From Pseudomonadota bacterium (lineage in GTDB: Bacteria > Pseudomonadota > Gammaproteobacteria > Steroidobacterales > Steroidobacteraceae): a DNA stretch of 64,000 bases. This document shows, one piece after another, positions 11,101-18,484 of this stretch. The translations under genes and the position numbers were made by a program. The notes below the pieces were generated by a model. The model had not been told where the DNA came from and made no database searches. It worked only from the letters and a program-made list of their open reading frames with translations. The stretch lies in contig JAEWAF010000040.1 in the NCBI GenBank assembly GCA_023391815.1, forward strand, positions 35,939-99,938, in the 5' to 3' direction. Positions within the stretch are counted from its first letter, which is position 1; each line of letters opens with the position of its first letter.

Positions 11101-12804
11101 TCATTCCAACGTAAACCACTGCACTTCGACGCGCCGGTTCAACTCGCTGTCCGGACCGGCCGGTTCTTCCCAGCCGCGACCGACGGCCTCGATACGTGAA
11201 GGATCGATGTCTTTGTGACGTGCGCGCAGCGCTTCGCTGACGGCGAGCGCGCGTTGGCGGGACAGCTCCATGGCTTTCAGCGCCATGCTCTTCACCAACT
11301 GATCGCCGCCCTGATCGCGGAACTCGCTCACGCGAGCGTTATCGACGTGGCCGCGCAAGAGCACCGTGGAGCCCGGGCTCACCTGCAGGAAACGCTTGAT
11401 GGTGTCGAGATATTCCTGGTTCCTGACTTCGGTGTTATCGAGCTTCGCGGAGTTCGCTTCGAAGAAGAATCGGATGTCCTTGCTCAGCAGCGGGTCGCCT
11501 TCGAGCGAAGCTTGCGTGCTGCTGCGGATCGGCGCGATCGCGATGGACTGGTCGGCGAACAGACCCTTCTTCGCCAGCGCGTCCAGCGCGGTCACATCGG
11601 CGAAGCGCGACGCGTCGGTGGGATTGCGAATTACGCTGCCGTACGCCAGCACCGACGATTGGAAGATCCCGCCGAACGAACCGGCGGAATCGATCGTGCC
11701 GGAGAAGAAGGCGCGGTTCTCGGGGAGGTTCGAGAGATGCACTCGTGACAATTGATCGCGAGCGTCCGCTTCGGTCCAGCCGAAGGCTTTGGCCACGATG
11801 CCGACGTTAGCAGCGGGCTGATCGCGCAGGCGGCGGTTGCCTTCGAGAATGCCATGCACGAGGCCGCGCACCATGTCCGGATGCGCGCGAGCGAAGCCGC
11901 CGTTGACGGCGAGCACGTCGGCGATCACCAGCAGGTTGCGATTTGAGACGAGCACTTTCGCGGCACCGTTCGAGCCTTTCACGACTTCGTCGGTGAACGG
12001 CGTCCAGCCGACACAGCCATTCAAACGCTGCGAGCCGGTCAGCTCGTGCTCGTAGGCTTTGCAGGCGATGGAGGCGTCATCGTAGAACACCAGGCCGAGC
12101 TCGCTGGAGGAGGGCTTCGAGTCCAGGTCACGCAGCAGGGCGACGGGCAGGCCGGCTTCCTGAGCTAGGTAGCGAATGAAGAATTCGCTCTCGTTGAATT
12201 GCGAGGCGGCGAGCACTTTGCCCGCCAGCTGATTGACGGAGGCCACGCCGCGATCGACGACGACCATGTCGGCACCTCGTGAGTAGCCGATCTGCAAAGG
12301 AACGACGGCGTCGAATTGCCGGCCCAGCACGGCGAGCGCGTCCGTCGTCGTGGCAGTGGCGGCCAGGCGGCCGTTGTTGAGGGCGGACCAGGTTTCGCTT
12401 TCGCTCTTGGTGATCTTGACCTTGAAGCCGTATTCCTTGGCGAAGATCGAGTCGGGATTCGGCTCCATGCCGCCGTTCGCGACGATCAGGCCGCCGTAGC
12501 CGGCGTACTCGCTGATATCGATTTGCAGCAGGTTGTCCTTGGGGACGTAGGTCGCCGCCGCTTCCAGCGAGGGCGTGCCGGTCACGGGTTCGATCGGTGT
12601 GGGCGCGTCGCCATCGCTGCTGTCGGCTTTGCCGTTGCTTTGAGAGGTTGGCGTGCCGGAACTGCTCGCGGCATCACCGTCGCTGCCTTTCTTGCCGAGC
12701 CACAAATAAACGCCCAGGCCGATGATGCCGACCAGTAACAACAGCGTGACGATGTTGCCGGCCGCGGAGCCGCGCTGGATCAGCCTTGATTTCAGGTTGC
12801 TCAT
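11101..12804 (-). CDS. membrane-anchored solute-binding/OmpA fusion protein
   Basis: This 567-residue envelope protein has an N-terminal transmembrane anchor at about 17-37 (IVTLLLLVGIIGLGVYLWLG) and a Ser/Gly/Asp linker. A periplasmic solute-binding-like domain follows (about 75-400; GRLAATATTTDALAVL and VNQLAGKVLAAS resemble NMT1/SsuA-type folds). The C-terminal OmpA-like peptidoglycan-binding domain (about 443-567) has GHVDNA with Asp488 and the NRRVEV arginines at 557-558. It could therefore bridge inner membrane and cell wall and sense a small molecule. Its neighbours are a membrane coiled-coil protein, an AAA+ ATPase and a PspA homolog. A 369-bp repeat-containing gap separates it from those genes, so it may have its own promoter. 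Ligand unknown. Confidence 0.9.
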   Translation of the reverse strand: MSNLKSRLIQRGSAAGNIVTLLLLVGIIGLGVYLWLGKKGSDGDAASSSGTPTSQSNGKADSSDGDAPTPIEPVTGTPSLEAAATYVPKDNLLQIDISEYAGYGGLIVANGGMEPNPDSIFAKEYGFKVKITKSESETWSALNNGRLAATATTTDALAVLGRQFDAVVPLQIGYSRGADMVVVDRGVASVNQLAGKVLAASQFNESEFFIRYLAQEAGLPVALLRDLDSKPSSSELGLVFYDDASIACKAYEHELTGSQRLNGCVGWTPFTDEVVKGSNGAAKVLVSNRNLLVIADVLAVNGGFARAHPDMVRGLVHGILEGNRRLRDQPAANVGIVAKAFGWTEADARDQLSRVHLSNLPENRAFFSGTIDSAGSFGGIFQSSVLAYGSVIRNPTDASRFADVTALDALAKKGLFADQSIAIAPIRSSTQASLEGDPLLSKDIRFFFEANSAKLDNTEVRNQEYLDTIKRFLQVSPGSTVLLRGHVDNARVSEFRDQGGDQLVKSMALKAMELSRQRALAVSEALRARHKDIDPSRIEAVGRGWEEPAGPDSELNRRVEVQWFTLE

Positions 12805-12850
12805 GTTAGGAGAGTCCTTGCTGTGAGCTGTGCTTGGTCTGTTGCGTGTT

Positions 12851-13025
12851 CAAGAGAAGAGGCCTCGGTGGTTCGCGAAGGCTGGTAGGTCCTAGGTCCT
12901 TCCGGCACCGCGCTCGCCCGTCGCGCATTGCGCTCCTGGGCGCACGTCCCTGATGTGCGCTGCTGCGAAAACACGTCCCTGTATTTCGAAGCTGCCGGAA
13001 GAACCTAGGACCCACCATCCTTCGC
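12851..13025. repeat. structured palindromic element, copy 1
   Basis: The outer arms at 12875-12907 and 12993-13025 are inverted repeats matching at 30 of 33 positions. Inside are hairpin A (GCGCAC 12940-12945 with GTGCGC 12955-12960, loop GTCCCTGAT) and hairpin B (CGAAA 12966-12970 with TTTCG 12984-12988, loop ACACGTCCCTGTA). A left flank AAGAGAAGAGGCCTCGG (12852-12868) also recurs at the other copies. Copy 2 lies at 63370-63522, where the outer and hairpin B stems differ in sequence but are again complementary. No coding function is apparent. Confidence 0.85.
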
Positions 13026-13168
13026 CGACAGCGCGCCCGTAACTTTTTGGCGAGTTCTTGCCGAGAGCGTGGCTCTAACTTGCCAGGACGTTGTTGCCGA
13101 GATCGTCGCTGTAACTTTGCGGCCGGCGTGGTCGATGCCTCGGTTCTGCTCCTTCCTTGCAAAACGTT
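13024..13168. repeat. degenerate 36-bp tandem repeats beside element copy 1
   Basis: GCCGA starts at 13024, 13060 and 13096, exactly 36 bp apart. Each unit contains a TAACTT motif at a similar offset (for example GCCGAGAGCGTGGCTCTAACTT at the second). A more diverged fourth unit ends at ACGTT near 13164-13168, close to the stop codon of the coiled-coil gene. With the palindromic element this fills the whole 369-bp gap between 12805 and 13173. Confidence 0.65.
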
Positions 13169-13173
13169 CCGGC

Positions 13174-14031
13174 TCATTGCGCCACCCGTTCGCGACGGCG
13201 TTTGGTCGTGCTCGCGCGCGGTTGAAGCAAATCTTCCGGCGGCGGTTCATCGGTGAGGCCTTCCAAACCGGCGAACAACTCACGCTGATCTCGAAGCCAG
13301 CGATTCGCTTCGTTCAGGGACGCGGACAGCGCGTCGAGCGACGACGCGACGCTGTGTTCGTCGGTTGCGAGCAGCGCCTGTTCGCGCACGAGCGAAACCT
13401 GCTGCCGCAATCGTTCCAGTTCCGCCTCGACCAGCTCGCGTCGACGCTGAGCATCCGAATGGCCGGCGCGCCGGGAGCGAAGTACTGCGAGTTGTTGTTC
13501 CAAGCTCCGCTTCAGCTCTTCGCCAATGGAATCCTCGGACAGCCGATCGATCACCCGACGCTCCTGTTCTTCGAGCGCACGTTTCTCACGATCGGCTGAA
13601 TTGATCACCTGGAGAATCGACGCACGCGCCGCGAGCAACTTGAGATGGAGCCACGCCATCTGCCGAACATCGCTCTTCTGCATTTCCGTCGCGCCGGTGC
13701 GCGACAGCAGATCGACGATCTCTCTCGCCTGCGCCTCGATCGATTCCTGGCGCCGGCGAGCGTCTTCGTCGAGGTGGTAGCTGAGCGCGTTGTAACGCGC
13801 GACCCAATCTTCCCCTTTGCCGTCCGCATCGACGATGGCTCGGAAGCGCTCGTTACGAGACAACGCCCAGAGGTACAACCCTTCCAATCCCGCGCCGATC
13901 AACCAAAGGCCGGGATTCACGAACGCCCCCAGCAAGGCGAACGCGGCGAGGCCGAACCAGTTCGGCGGCAGGGGCATGCCGAAAGGGCGCGCGTTGAAGG
14001 CCGCGGCAAGGTAAGAGCGGGAGCTGCTCAT
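13174..14031 (-). CDS. membrane-anchored coiled-coil protein of the PspA/AAA module
   Basis: This 285-residue protein has one or two short hydrophobic segments near the N-terminus (about 25-56, NWFGLAAFALLGAF and GLWLIGAGLEGLYLWAL). A long, highly charged coiled coil spans about residues 90-265, rich in Glu, Arg and Gln heptads (REKRALEEQERRVIDRL). A basic tail (TTKRRRERVAQ) ends it. No enzyme motif is visible. The ATG at 14031 overlaps the AAA+ stop codon by 4 bases (ATGA), so it is translated with the ATPase. A structural or adaptor role anchoring the ATPase or PspA protein to the membrane is inferred from context. Confidence 0.85.
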   Translation of the reverse strand: MSSSRSYLAAAFNARPFGMPLPPNWFGLAAFALLGAFVNPGLWLIGAGLEGLYLWALSRNERFRAIVDADGKGEDWVARYNALSYHLDEDARRRQESIEAQAREIVDLLSRTGATEMQKSDVRQMAWLHLKLLAARASILQVINSADREKRALEEQERRVIDRLSEDSIGEELKRSLEQQLAVLRSRRAGHSDAQRRRELVEAELERLRQQVSLVREQALLATDEHSVASSLDALSASLNEANRWLRDQRELFAGLEGLTDEPPPEDLLQPRASTTKRRRERVAQ

Positions 14032-15683
14032 GGCGCAGCGTTGGGCTCGGCGTACTTCTGGAACGCCGGCGGCACGAAGGCGAGATCGGTGGCTTCTCGA
14101 ATCGAGATGCGCATCTGGAATTCCAGCACGTCGGCGGGCACCGGATTCTGATAACCGACCAGGCACGCATCCAGCGCAGCGCGCGGCTCCAGACTTTCCG
14201 TGCGAACCCGACGATAAGCTTTCACGACGAGCGCCTCGGCCGCACCCGGCGTCAACAACAGCGGCATGCGCGATTGCAGCGCGGTGAGATCGGCATCGTT
14301 CAATTGCAGGCCGTAACGTTTCGCCAAAGCGCCGATCAGTGCGGCACTTTCCTCATGCGTGCTGGTCGGCAGCAGCGGCACTTTCACATCGACGCGGCCG
14401 GGGCGTTTCAAGTCGACCTCGATCAAGTCGGGCCGCGACGACGCCAGAATCCACAGCACGCGACCCCGATTCGACGAATCGGACATCTCTTGCGCGATCA
14501 TCGAATACAGGCGGCCCGACAGGCCGCTATCGCCGCTGCCCGAGTCGCGCCGGCCGAGGGTCTGGTCGGCTTCGTCGATGAACACCATGCAGCGGCCGAG
14601 GGCGCGAATCAGGCGAAAGATCTTTTCCAGGTTGCCTTCACTGGAGCCCACCCAGCGGTCGCGGAAGTTCTTGAGCTTCACGACCGGCACGCCAGCCTCG
14701 CCGGCGAGGCATTCGACCAGAAACGTTTTGCCGGTGCCGACCGGCCCGCACAGCAGATAGCCCATGGGCAGCGCCTTGAGATCGCCGGTCTGCCACAGCT
14801 TGATGTCCTGTCGCAGCCAGCGTTTCAGCGCTTGCTGTCCGTGATAAGCATCGAGCGTGCGAGACGATTCGATGAATTCCACCAGGCCGGCGGAGTCGCG
14901 CTCCACCAGTTCTTTTTTGATGCGAGTGAGATCGGCGCCGGTCAGCGCTTGCCCGGAGTGATCGCGGACCTTCACCAGGCTTTCCAGCGCGGAAATCGTG
15001 ACGCCCACGAGCGCGGCACCGATCTGGGCGAGATTCGCGTCCGCCGGAAATGCTTTCGGCTCGTGAGTGCGCAGCAGCGTCAACGCGCGTTCGATCTCGG
15101 CCGAATCCGGCAGCGGCACACGAATACGCGACGCATGCGTGCTGAAGGCGACCAGCGGCTCGACGTCGTTGAGATTGTCGGCAATCAGAATGCTCGTGAA
15201 CGGCAGGTCCGCGAACGGCGCTTCGGAAGACCACTCGCGGAGCACGCTGGTGAGACTGCCATGCTCGAAACCGGCGCCATCGGCCGGCACGATGTGATCG
15301 ACACCGCGCAGAATCACCGCGACGTTTTCTTTCACTTCGCGACCGAGCGCGCGAAGGTTCCCGAGATAACGAAGATAGCGGCTGATGTATTGAAGCGCGG
15401 GCTGCGGCTCGCGCGGCAAGGACTTCAGTTCCGAGCCGCCCCATTTTTCCACCAGCTCGCCACCGCGCTCGATGGTGAGCCCATTGCCGAGGTCGTACGA
15501 GAGCACGACCTGAAAGCTCGACAGCAGATGATTCTCCAGATACCCGACGAGCCCGACCAGCTGCGAGCCGACGGCAATCCGGTCATGCACGTTGCCGTAC
15601 AGAATGAATTGCCCGTGCGCGCCGCTTTCGTATGCGAGCGCGAGCTCGTTCGCCCAAGCCGGTGCGCCATGCGGTGCTGGCAT
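14028..15683 (-). CDS. Ycf46-like AAA+ ATPase
   Basis: This 551-residue ATPase has a complete C-terminal AAA+ module: Walker A GPVGTGKT (313-320), Walker B CMVFIDEAD (365-373), sensor-1 region LASSRPD, and an arginine finger region RPGRVD. The N-terminal 250 residues look like a degenerate AAA-like domain (FILYGNVHDRI, VAVILRGVDHIV, SILIADNLNDV) without a P-loop. This two-part design resembles Ycf46/FtsH-like AAA proteins but lacks a protease domain. It starts 3 bp after the PspA-like gene and overlaps the coiled-coil gene. A role in remodelling the PspA-like scaffold or the membrane complex is inferred. Confidence 0.9.
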   Translation of the reverse strand: MPAPHGAPAWANELALAYESGAHGQFILYGNVHDRIAVGSQLVGLVGYLENHLLSSFQVVLSYDLGNGLTIERGGELVEKWGGSELKSLPREPQPALQYISRYLRYLGNLRALGREVKENVAVILRGVDHIVPADGAGFEHGSLTSVLREWSSEAPFADLPFTSILIADNLNDVEPLVAFSTHASRIRVPLPDSAEIERALTLLRTHEPKAFPADANLAQIGAALVGVTISALESLVKVRDHSGQALTGADLTRIKKELVERDSAGLVEFIESSRTLDAYHGQQALKRWLRQDIKLWQTGDLKALPMGYLLCGPVGTGKTFLVECLAGEAGVPVVKLKNFRDRWVGSSEGNLEKIFRLIRALGRCMVFIDEADQTLGRRDSGSGDSGLSGRLYSMIAQEMSDSSNRGRVLWILASSRPDLIEVDLKRPGRVDVKVPLLPTSTHEESAALIGALAKRYGLQLNDADLTALQSRMPLLLTPGAAEALVVKAYRRVRTESLEPRAALDACLVGYQNPVPADVLEFQMRISIREATDLAFVPPAFQKYAEPNAAP

Positions 15684-15686
15684 CGG

Positions 15687-16424
15687 TTACGACTCTGACG
15701 TCGTACCCATGGTGCGCGCAGCCGGCGCGGCGGGCGTGTTGCCTTCGATGGAAATGCCCTCGCGCGCGGCGAAGTCGGCCAGCGCCTGATCGGCGAGCGC
15801 ATTCATTTCGGCTTCCTGCACTTCGACTCCGCTCATGTCGATCGAGTCCTTGGCGACGCGGGCGCGGCCGGCGGCCTTGGTGCGCTCTTCCTCGACCATC
15901 TCGTGCAGCCGATTGAGCGTGTCGCCCGAGCCGCCGATGCTGGTGATCATGCCCGAGGCCATCTCGTGGATCTCGGCCATGGCCTGGTTCATGCGCATGT
16001 CGTTGATGGCGCCCTTCAAGCTTTCGATCTTGGCGCGCGCGGTCTGCACGGCCACGTCACGAGCCTTGATCAGATTCTTGTAGGTGCCTTCGGCCTGTTC
16101 GAGCTGCTTGCGGTTCTCTTCCAGCTGCGACTCGATGGTTTGCAGGCGCAGGGCGTACTGGCCGGCGGCCGACTTGTTACCGGCGCGCAGATGCGCGGCG
16201 GTCTTGGCGCGCAGATCTTTCTGTTCCGCTTCGAGCTTGCGCACCTGGCCCATGATTCGTTCGCACAGGCCGGCGTGCGTCGCCAGGCCCTGATTGAAGT
16301 TCGCGATCTGCTTGCGGAGGTTCTCCTGCTCGAGCTCCAGCAGAGCTTCGGGATTGCGCTTTTCGAGCCCGGAGATGAAGAGGGAGAAGAAGCCTTTGAT
16401 GAGGTTCCCAAGCCGGCTGAACAT
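15687..16424 (-). CDS. PspA/IM30-family membrane-stress protein
   Basis: This 245-residue protein is predicted to be almost entirely helical and starts with an amphipathic helix (MFSRLGNLIKGFFSLFISGLE). Long coiled coils follow (LRKQIANFNQGLATHAGLCERI, then LQTIESQLEENRKQLEQAE). These are hallmarks of PspA/IM30/Vipp1 proteins, which bind stressed membranes as ESCRT-III-like polymers. The C-terminal 60 residues are acidic and low in complexity. The ATG at 16424 follows a GGAGGG Shine-Dalgarno. It leads the minus-strand module with the AAA+ ATPase and is divergent from tesB. No PspF, PspB or PspC gene is nearby, so this is not the enterobacterial Psp operon. Confidence 0.9.
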   Translation of the reverse strand: MFSRLGNLIKGFFSLFISGLEKRNPEALLELEQENLRKQIANFNQGLATHAGLCERIMGQVRKLEAEQKDLRAKTAAHLRAGNKSAAGQYALRLQTIESQLEENRKQLEQAEGTYKNLIKARDVAVQTARAKIESLKGAINDMRMNQAMAEIHEMASGMITSIGGSGDTLNRLHEMVEEERTKAAGRARVAKDSIDMSGVEVQEAEMNALADQALADFAAREGISIEGNTPAAPAARTMGTTSES

Positions 16425-16573
16425 GCACCCTCCAAGGTTTCGGGCCGTGGCCCACGCCGTAAAAATTGCGCAAAGCCTAGCGAAATTCGCCGGTGGCGAG
16501 TAGACATCGAGGGTCGGCGGCCGCCGGCCGCCGGTGAGCGGCCCGCCGGCACCGGTGAGGTCCGCGCGAATGC

Positions 16574-16579
16574 TACACT
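16574..16579 (+). promoter_or_regulatory. extended -10 of tesB, near-leaderless start
   Basis: TACACT preceded by TGC (an extended -10, TGCTACACT) lies 7 bases before the ATG of tesB, and no Shine-Dalgarno sequence is present. A transcript starting at the usual distance would begin at or next to the start codon. This is inferred from spacing. Confidence 0.45.
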
Positions 16580-16586
16580 CGGCGCC

Positions 16587-17483
16587 ATGACCACCCCGAT
16601 CTCGCCGCCCCCGGCTCCGAAGCGTCTTAGTGAGGTCCTGGAGCTCGAACAGCTCGACACCAATCTGTTCCGCAGCCAGGTCAACCAGATCAACGTCAAT
16701 CGCACCCTGTTCGGCGGGCAGATTCTCGGTCAGGGTCTCAAGGCAGCCCAACACACGGTGGCGCCCGACCGGGTCTGTCACTCGCTGCACGGTTATTTTC
16801 TGCTGGCCGGCGCCAGCGACATTCCGGTCATCTACGACGTCGAATTGACGCGCGATGGCGGCAGCTTCTCGACCCGCCGTGTCGTGGCCCGGCAGCGTTC
16901 GCGGCCGATTTTCCACATGGAGCTGTCCTTCCATCGTCAGGAGGAAGGTCTACAGCACGAAGTGGCGGTCAGCGGCGACGTGCCCGATCCGGAAGATCTG
17001 ATGGACGTGCGCCAGCTGGTGGACAAGTTCGGCGATCGATTGCCGAAAGGGGCGGTGGCGCTGCTTTCGCAACAGAGCATCATCGAGCTCAAGCCGGTGA
17101 ATCCTGAGATGTTCATGCTCCGCAAGCAGTCGTTGCAGCGGGCTCAATACTGGATTCGTTCGGCGTCGCCGCTGCCGGACGATCCGCTCACGCAGCTGGC
17201 CGGGCTGGCGTATCTATCGGATTATTTCCTGGTCTCGACCGCGTTGTTGAAACATCCCGCACAGATGCAGAACAAGGATGTGATGATGGCGAGCCTCGAT
17301 CACGCGATGTGGTTCCACAGTCCGCCGCGAGCGGATGAGTGGATTCTGGTCGAGGCGGTGAGTCCGTTCGCGGGCAGCGCGCGCGGTTTGACCCGAGCGG
17401 AGATGTTCAGCCGCGACCGGAAACTGGTTGCGTCGGTCGCGCAGGAAGGATTGATTCGCCTGCTGGACAAGCCCGCGCGGTGA
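16587..17483 (+). CDS. tesB: acyl-CoA thioesterase II
   Basis: This 298-residue double-hotdog thioesterase hydrolyses medium- and long-chain acyl-CoA to free fatty acid and CoA. The N-terminal hotdog contains NRTLFGGQILGQ and HSLHGYFLLAG, and the C-terminal one contains LDHAMWFHSP, the standard TesB landmarks. Family length is about 285-300 residues. The ATG at 16587 is nearly at the predicted transcription start. The gene is divergent from the PspA-like gene and its stop codon abuts the convergent pseudouridine synthase gene. Confidence 0.96.
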   Translation: MTTPISPPPAPKRLSEVLELEQLDTNLFRSQVNQINVNRTLFGGQILGQGLKAAQHTVAPDRVCHSLHGYFLLAGASDIPVIYDVELTRDGGSFSTRRVVARQRSRPIFHMELSFHRQEEGLQHEVAVSGDVPDPEDLMDVRQLVDKFGDRLPKGAVALLSQQSIIELKPVNPEMFMLRKQSLQRAQYWIRSASPLPDDPLTQLAGLAYLSDYFLVSTALLKHPAQMQNKDVMMASLDHAMWFHSPPRADEWILVEAVSPFAGSARGLTRAEMFSRDRKLVASVAQEGLIRLLDKPAR

Positions 17484-18341
17484 TCAATCGCTGCTGAGCG
17501 TCGCGGCTCGCAGCTTCTCCACGTCTTTCTTACCGAGCAGTTTGGCCTGACCCGGCTTGAGATCGCCCGCACGCAGCGGGCCGATGGCGACACGTTCCAG
17601 CTCGCGCACTTTCAACCCGACGCGTGCGAGCATGCGACGGATCTCGCGGTTCTGACCTTCGCGCAAAGTCACACTGAGCATCGTGCGATCGCCGCGCGCA
17701 CGGTCGACGAAACGCTTGATGATGCGCACGGATTCCATCGAGGCTTTCTTCGTCGTCTTCGAGCCGTCGCCCGCCGGATTCACCAGGTACATCCCGGCGC
17801 GCAGCCTTTGCAGCTGCTCGTCGGTGGCGAGCCCGGACGTGAGCACGCGATATTCCTTGGCGATGCCGAATTTCGGATGCGTGAGCTGATAGGCGAGATC
17901 GCCGTCGTTCGTGATCAGCAGCAGCCCGGTCGAATCGCCGTCCAGGCGGCCGACGGGAAACAATCGTTCCTCACGCCTTAACGACTGAGGCACCAGATCC
18001 AGTACGTTGCGTCGACCTTCGGGATCGCTGGTGGTCGTGATCACGCCCTTGGGCTTGTTGATCAGGACATAGATGAAGGACCGCGCTTTGGGCGCGCCTT
18101 TCGAAGTATCCGCACTCTCTTCGGGCACCGGCAGCTCGATGACCTCGCCGTCGAGTTGGACCTCGTCGTTGGCCGGGTCGACGAAGCAGGGCAGCGTGTC
18201 GACGATCCGCCCGTTCACGCTCACGCGGCCGGCGGTGATCATCTCCTCGCAATCGCGCCGCGCGCCCAGGCCGGCGTCGGCCATGGCTTTTTGCAGTCTC
18301 ACTCCCTTGGGAGCGCTGTCGGAAAGTCGCGACTTGGGCAT
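17484..18341 (-). CDS. rluB: 23S rRNA pseudouridine synthase, RluB type
   Basis: This 285-residue enzyme of the RsuA/RluB/E/F family has an N-terminal S4 RNA-binding domain (VRLQKAMADAGLGARRDCEEMI, about 14-60). The catalytic domain has the nucleophilic aspartate in GRLDGDSTGLLL (Asp134) and a KEYRVL segment. RluB modifies U2605 of 23S rRNA in E. coli. The RluB assignment over RluE or RluF rests on overall architecture (S4 domain present, basic C-terminus) and is moderately certain. It is transcribed convergently with tesB and divergently from the GMC oxidoreductase gene. Confidence 0.9.
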   Translation of the reverse strand: MPKSRLSDSAPKGVRLQKAMADAGLGARRDCEEMITAGRVSVNGRIVDTLPCFVDPANDEVQLDGEVIELPVPEESADTSKGAPKARSFIYVLINKPKGVITTTSDPEGRRNVLDLVPQSLRREERLFPVGRLDGDSTGLLLITNDGDLAYQLTHPKFGIAKEYRVLTSGLATDEQLQRLRAGMYLVNPAGDGSKTTKKASMESVRIIKRFVDRARGDRTMLSVTLREGQNREIRRMLARVGLKVRELERVAIGPLRAGDLKPGQAKLLGKKDVEKLRAATLSSD

Positions 18342-18484
18342 GACAGGGCTTTATATGGTCGAATCCGGCCGCGAAGCTTACACGGATTCCCGCGGCGGGC
18401 TGTCGGGTATGCACGCAAAAGCTACCTGCAGCGGAACTTCCCGGCCACGCGTCGGTTAAACTCCGATGCGCTTCGGGAGGATGG

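Noticed and set aside
11101..12804. Annotation of this gene as a phosphate ABC transporter component
   Set aside because: No permease or ATPase gene of a phosphate importer is present, and the protein is membrane-anchored and fused to OmpA. A sensor or structural role fits better.
12806..13177. A 123-codon minus-strand frame following the coiled-coil gene with an ATGA overlap and 12-residue Arg-rich repeats
   Set aside because: It is simply the translation of the palindromic element and the 36-bp repeats. The composition is extreme and no family fits. The 12-residue period follows from the 36-bp DNA repeat.
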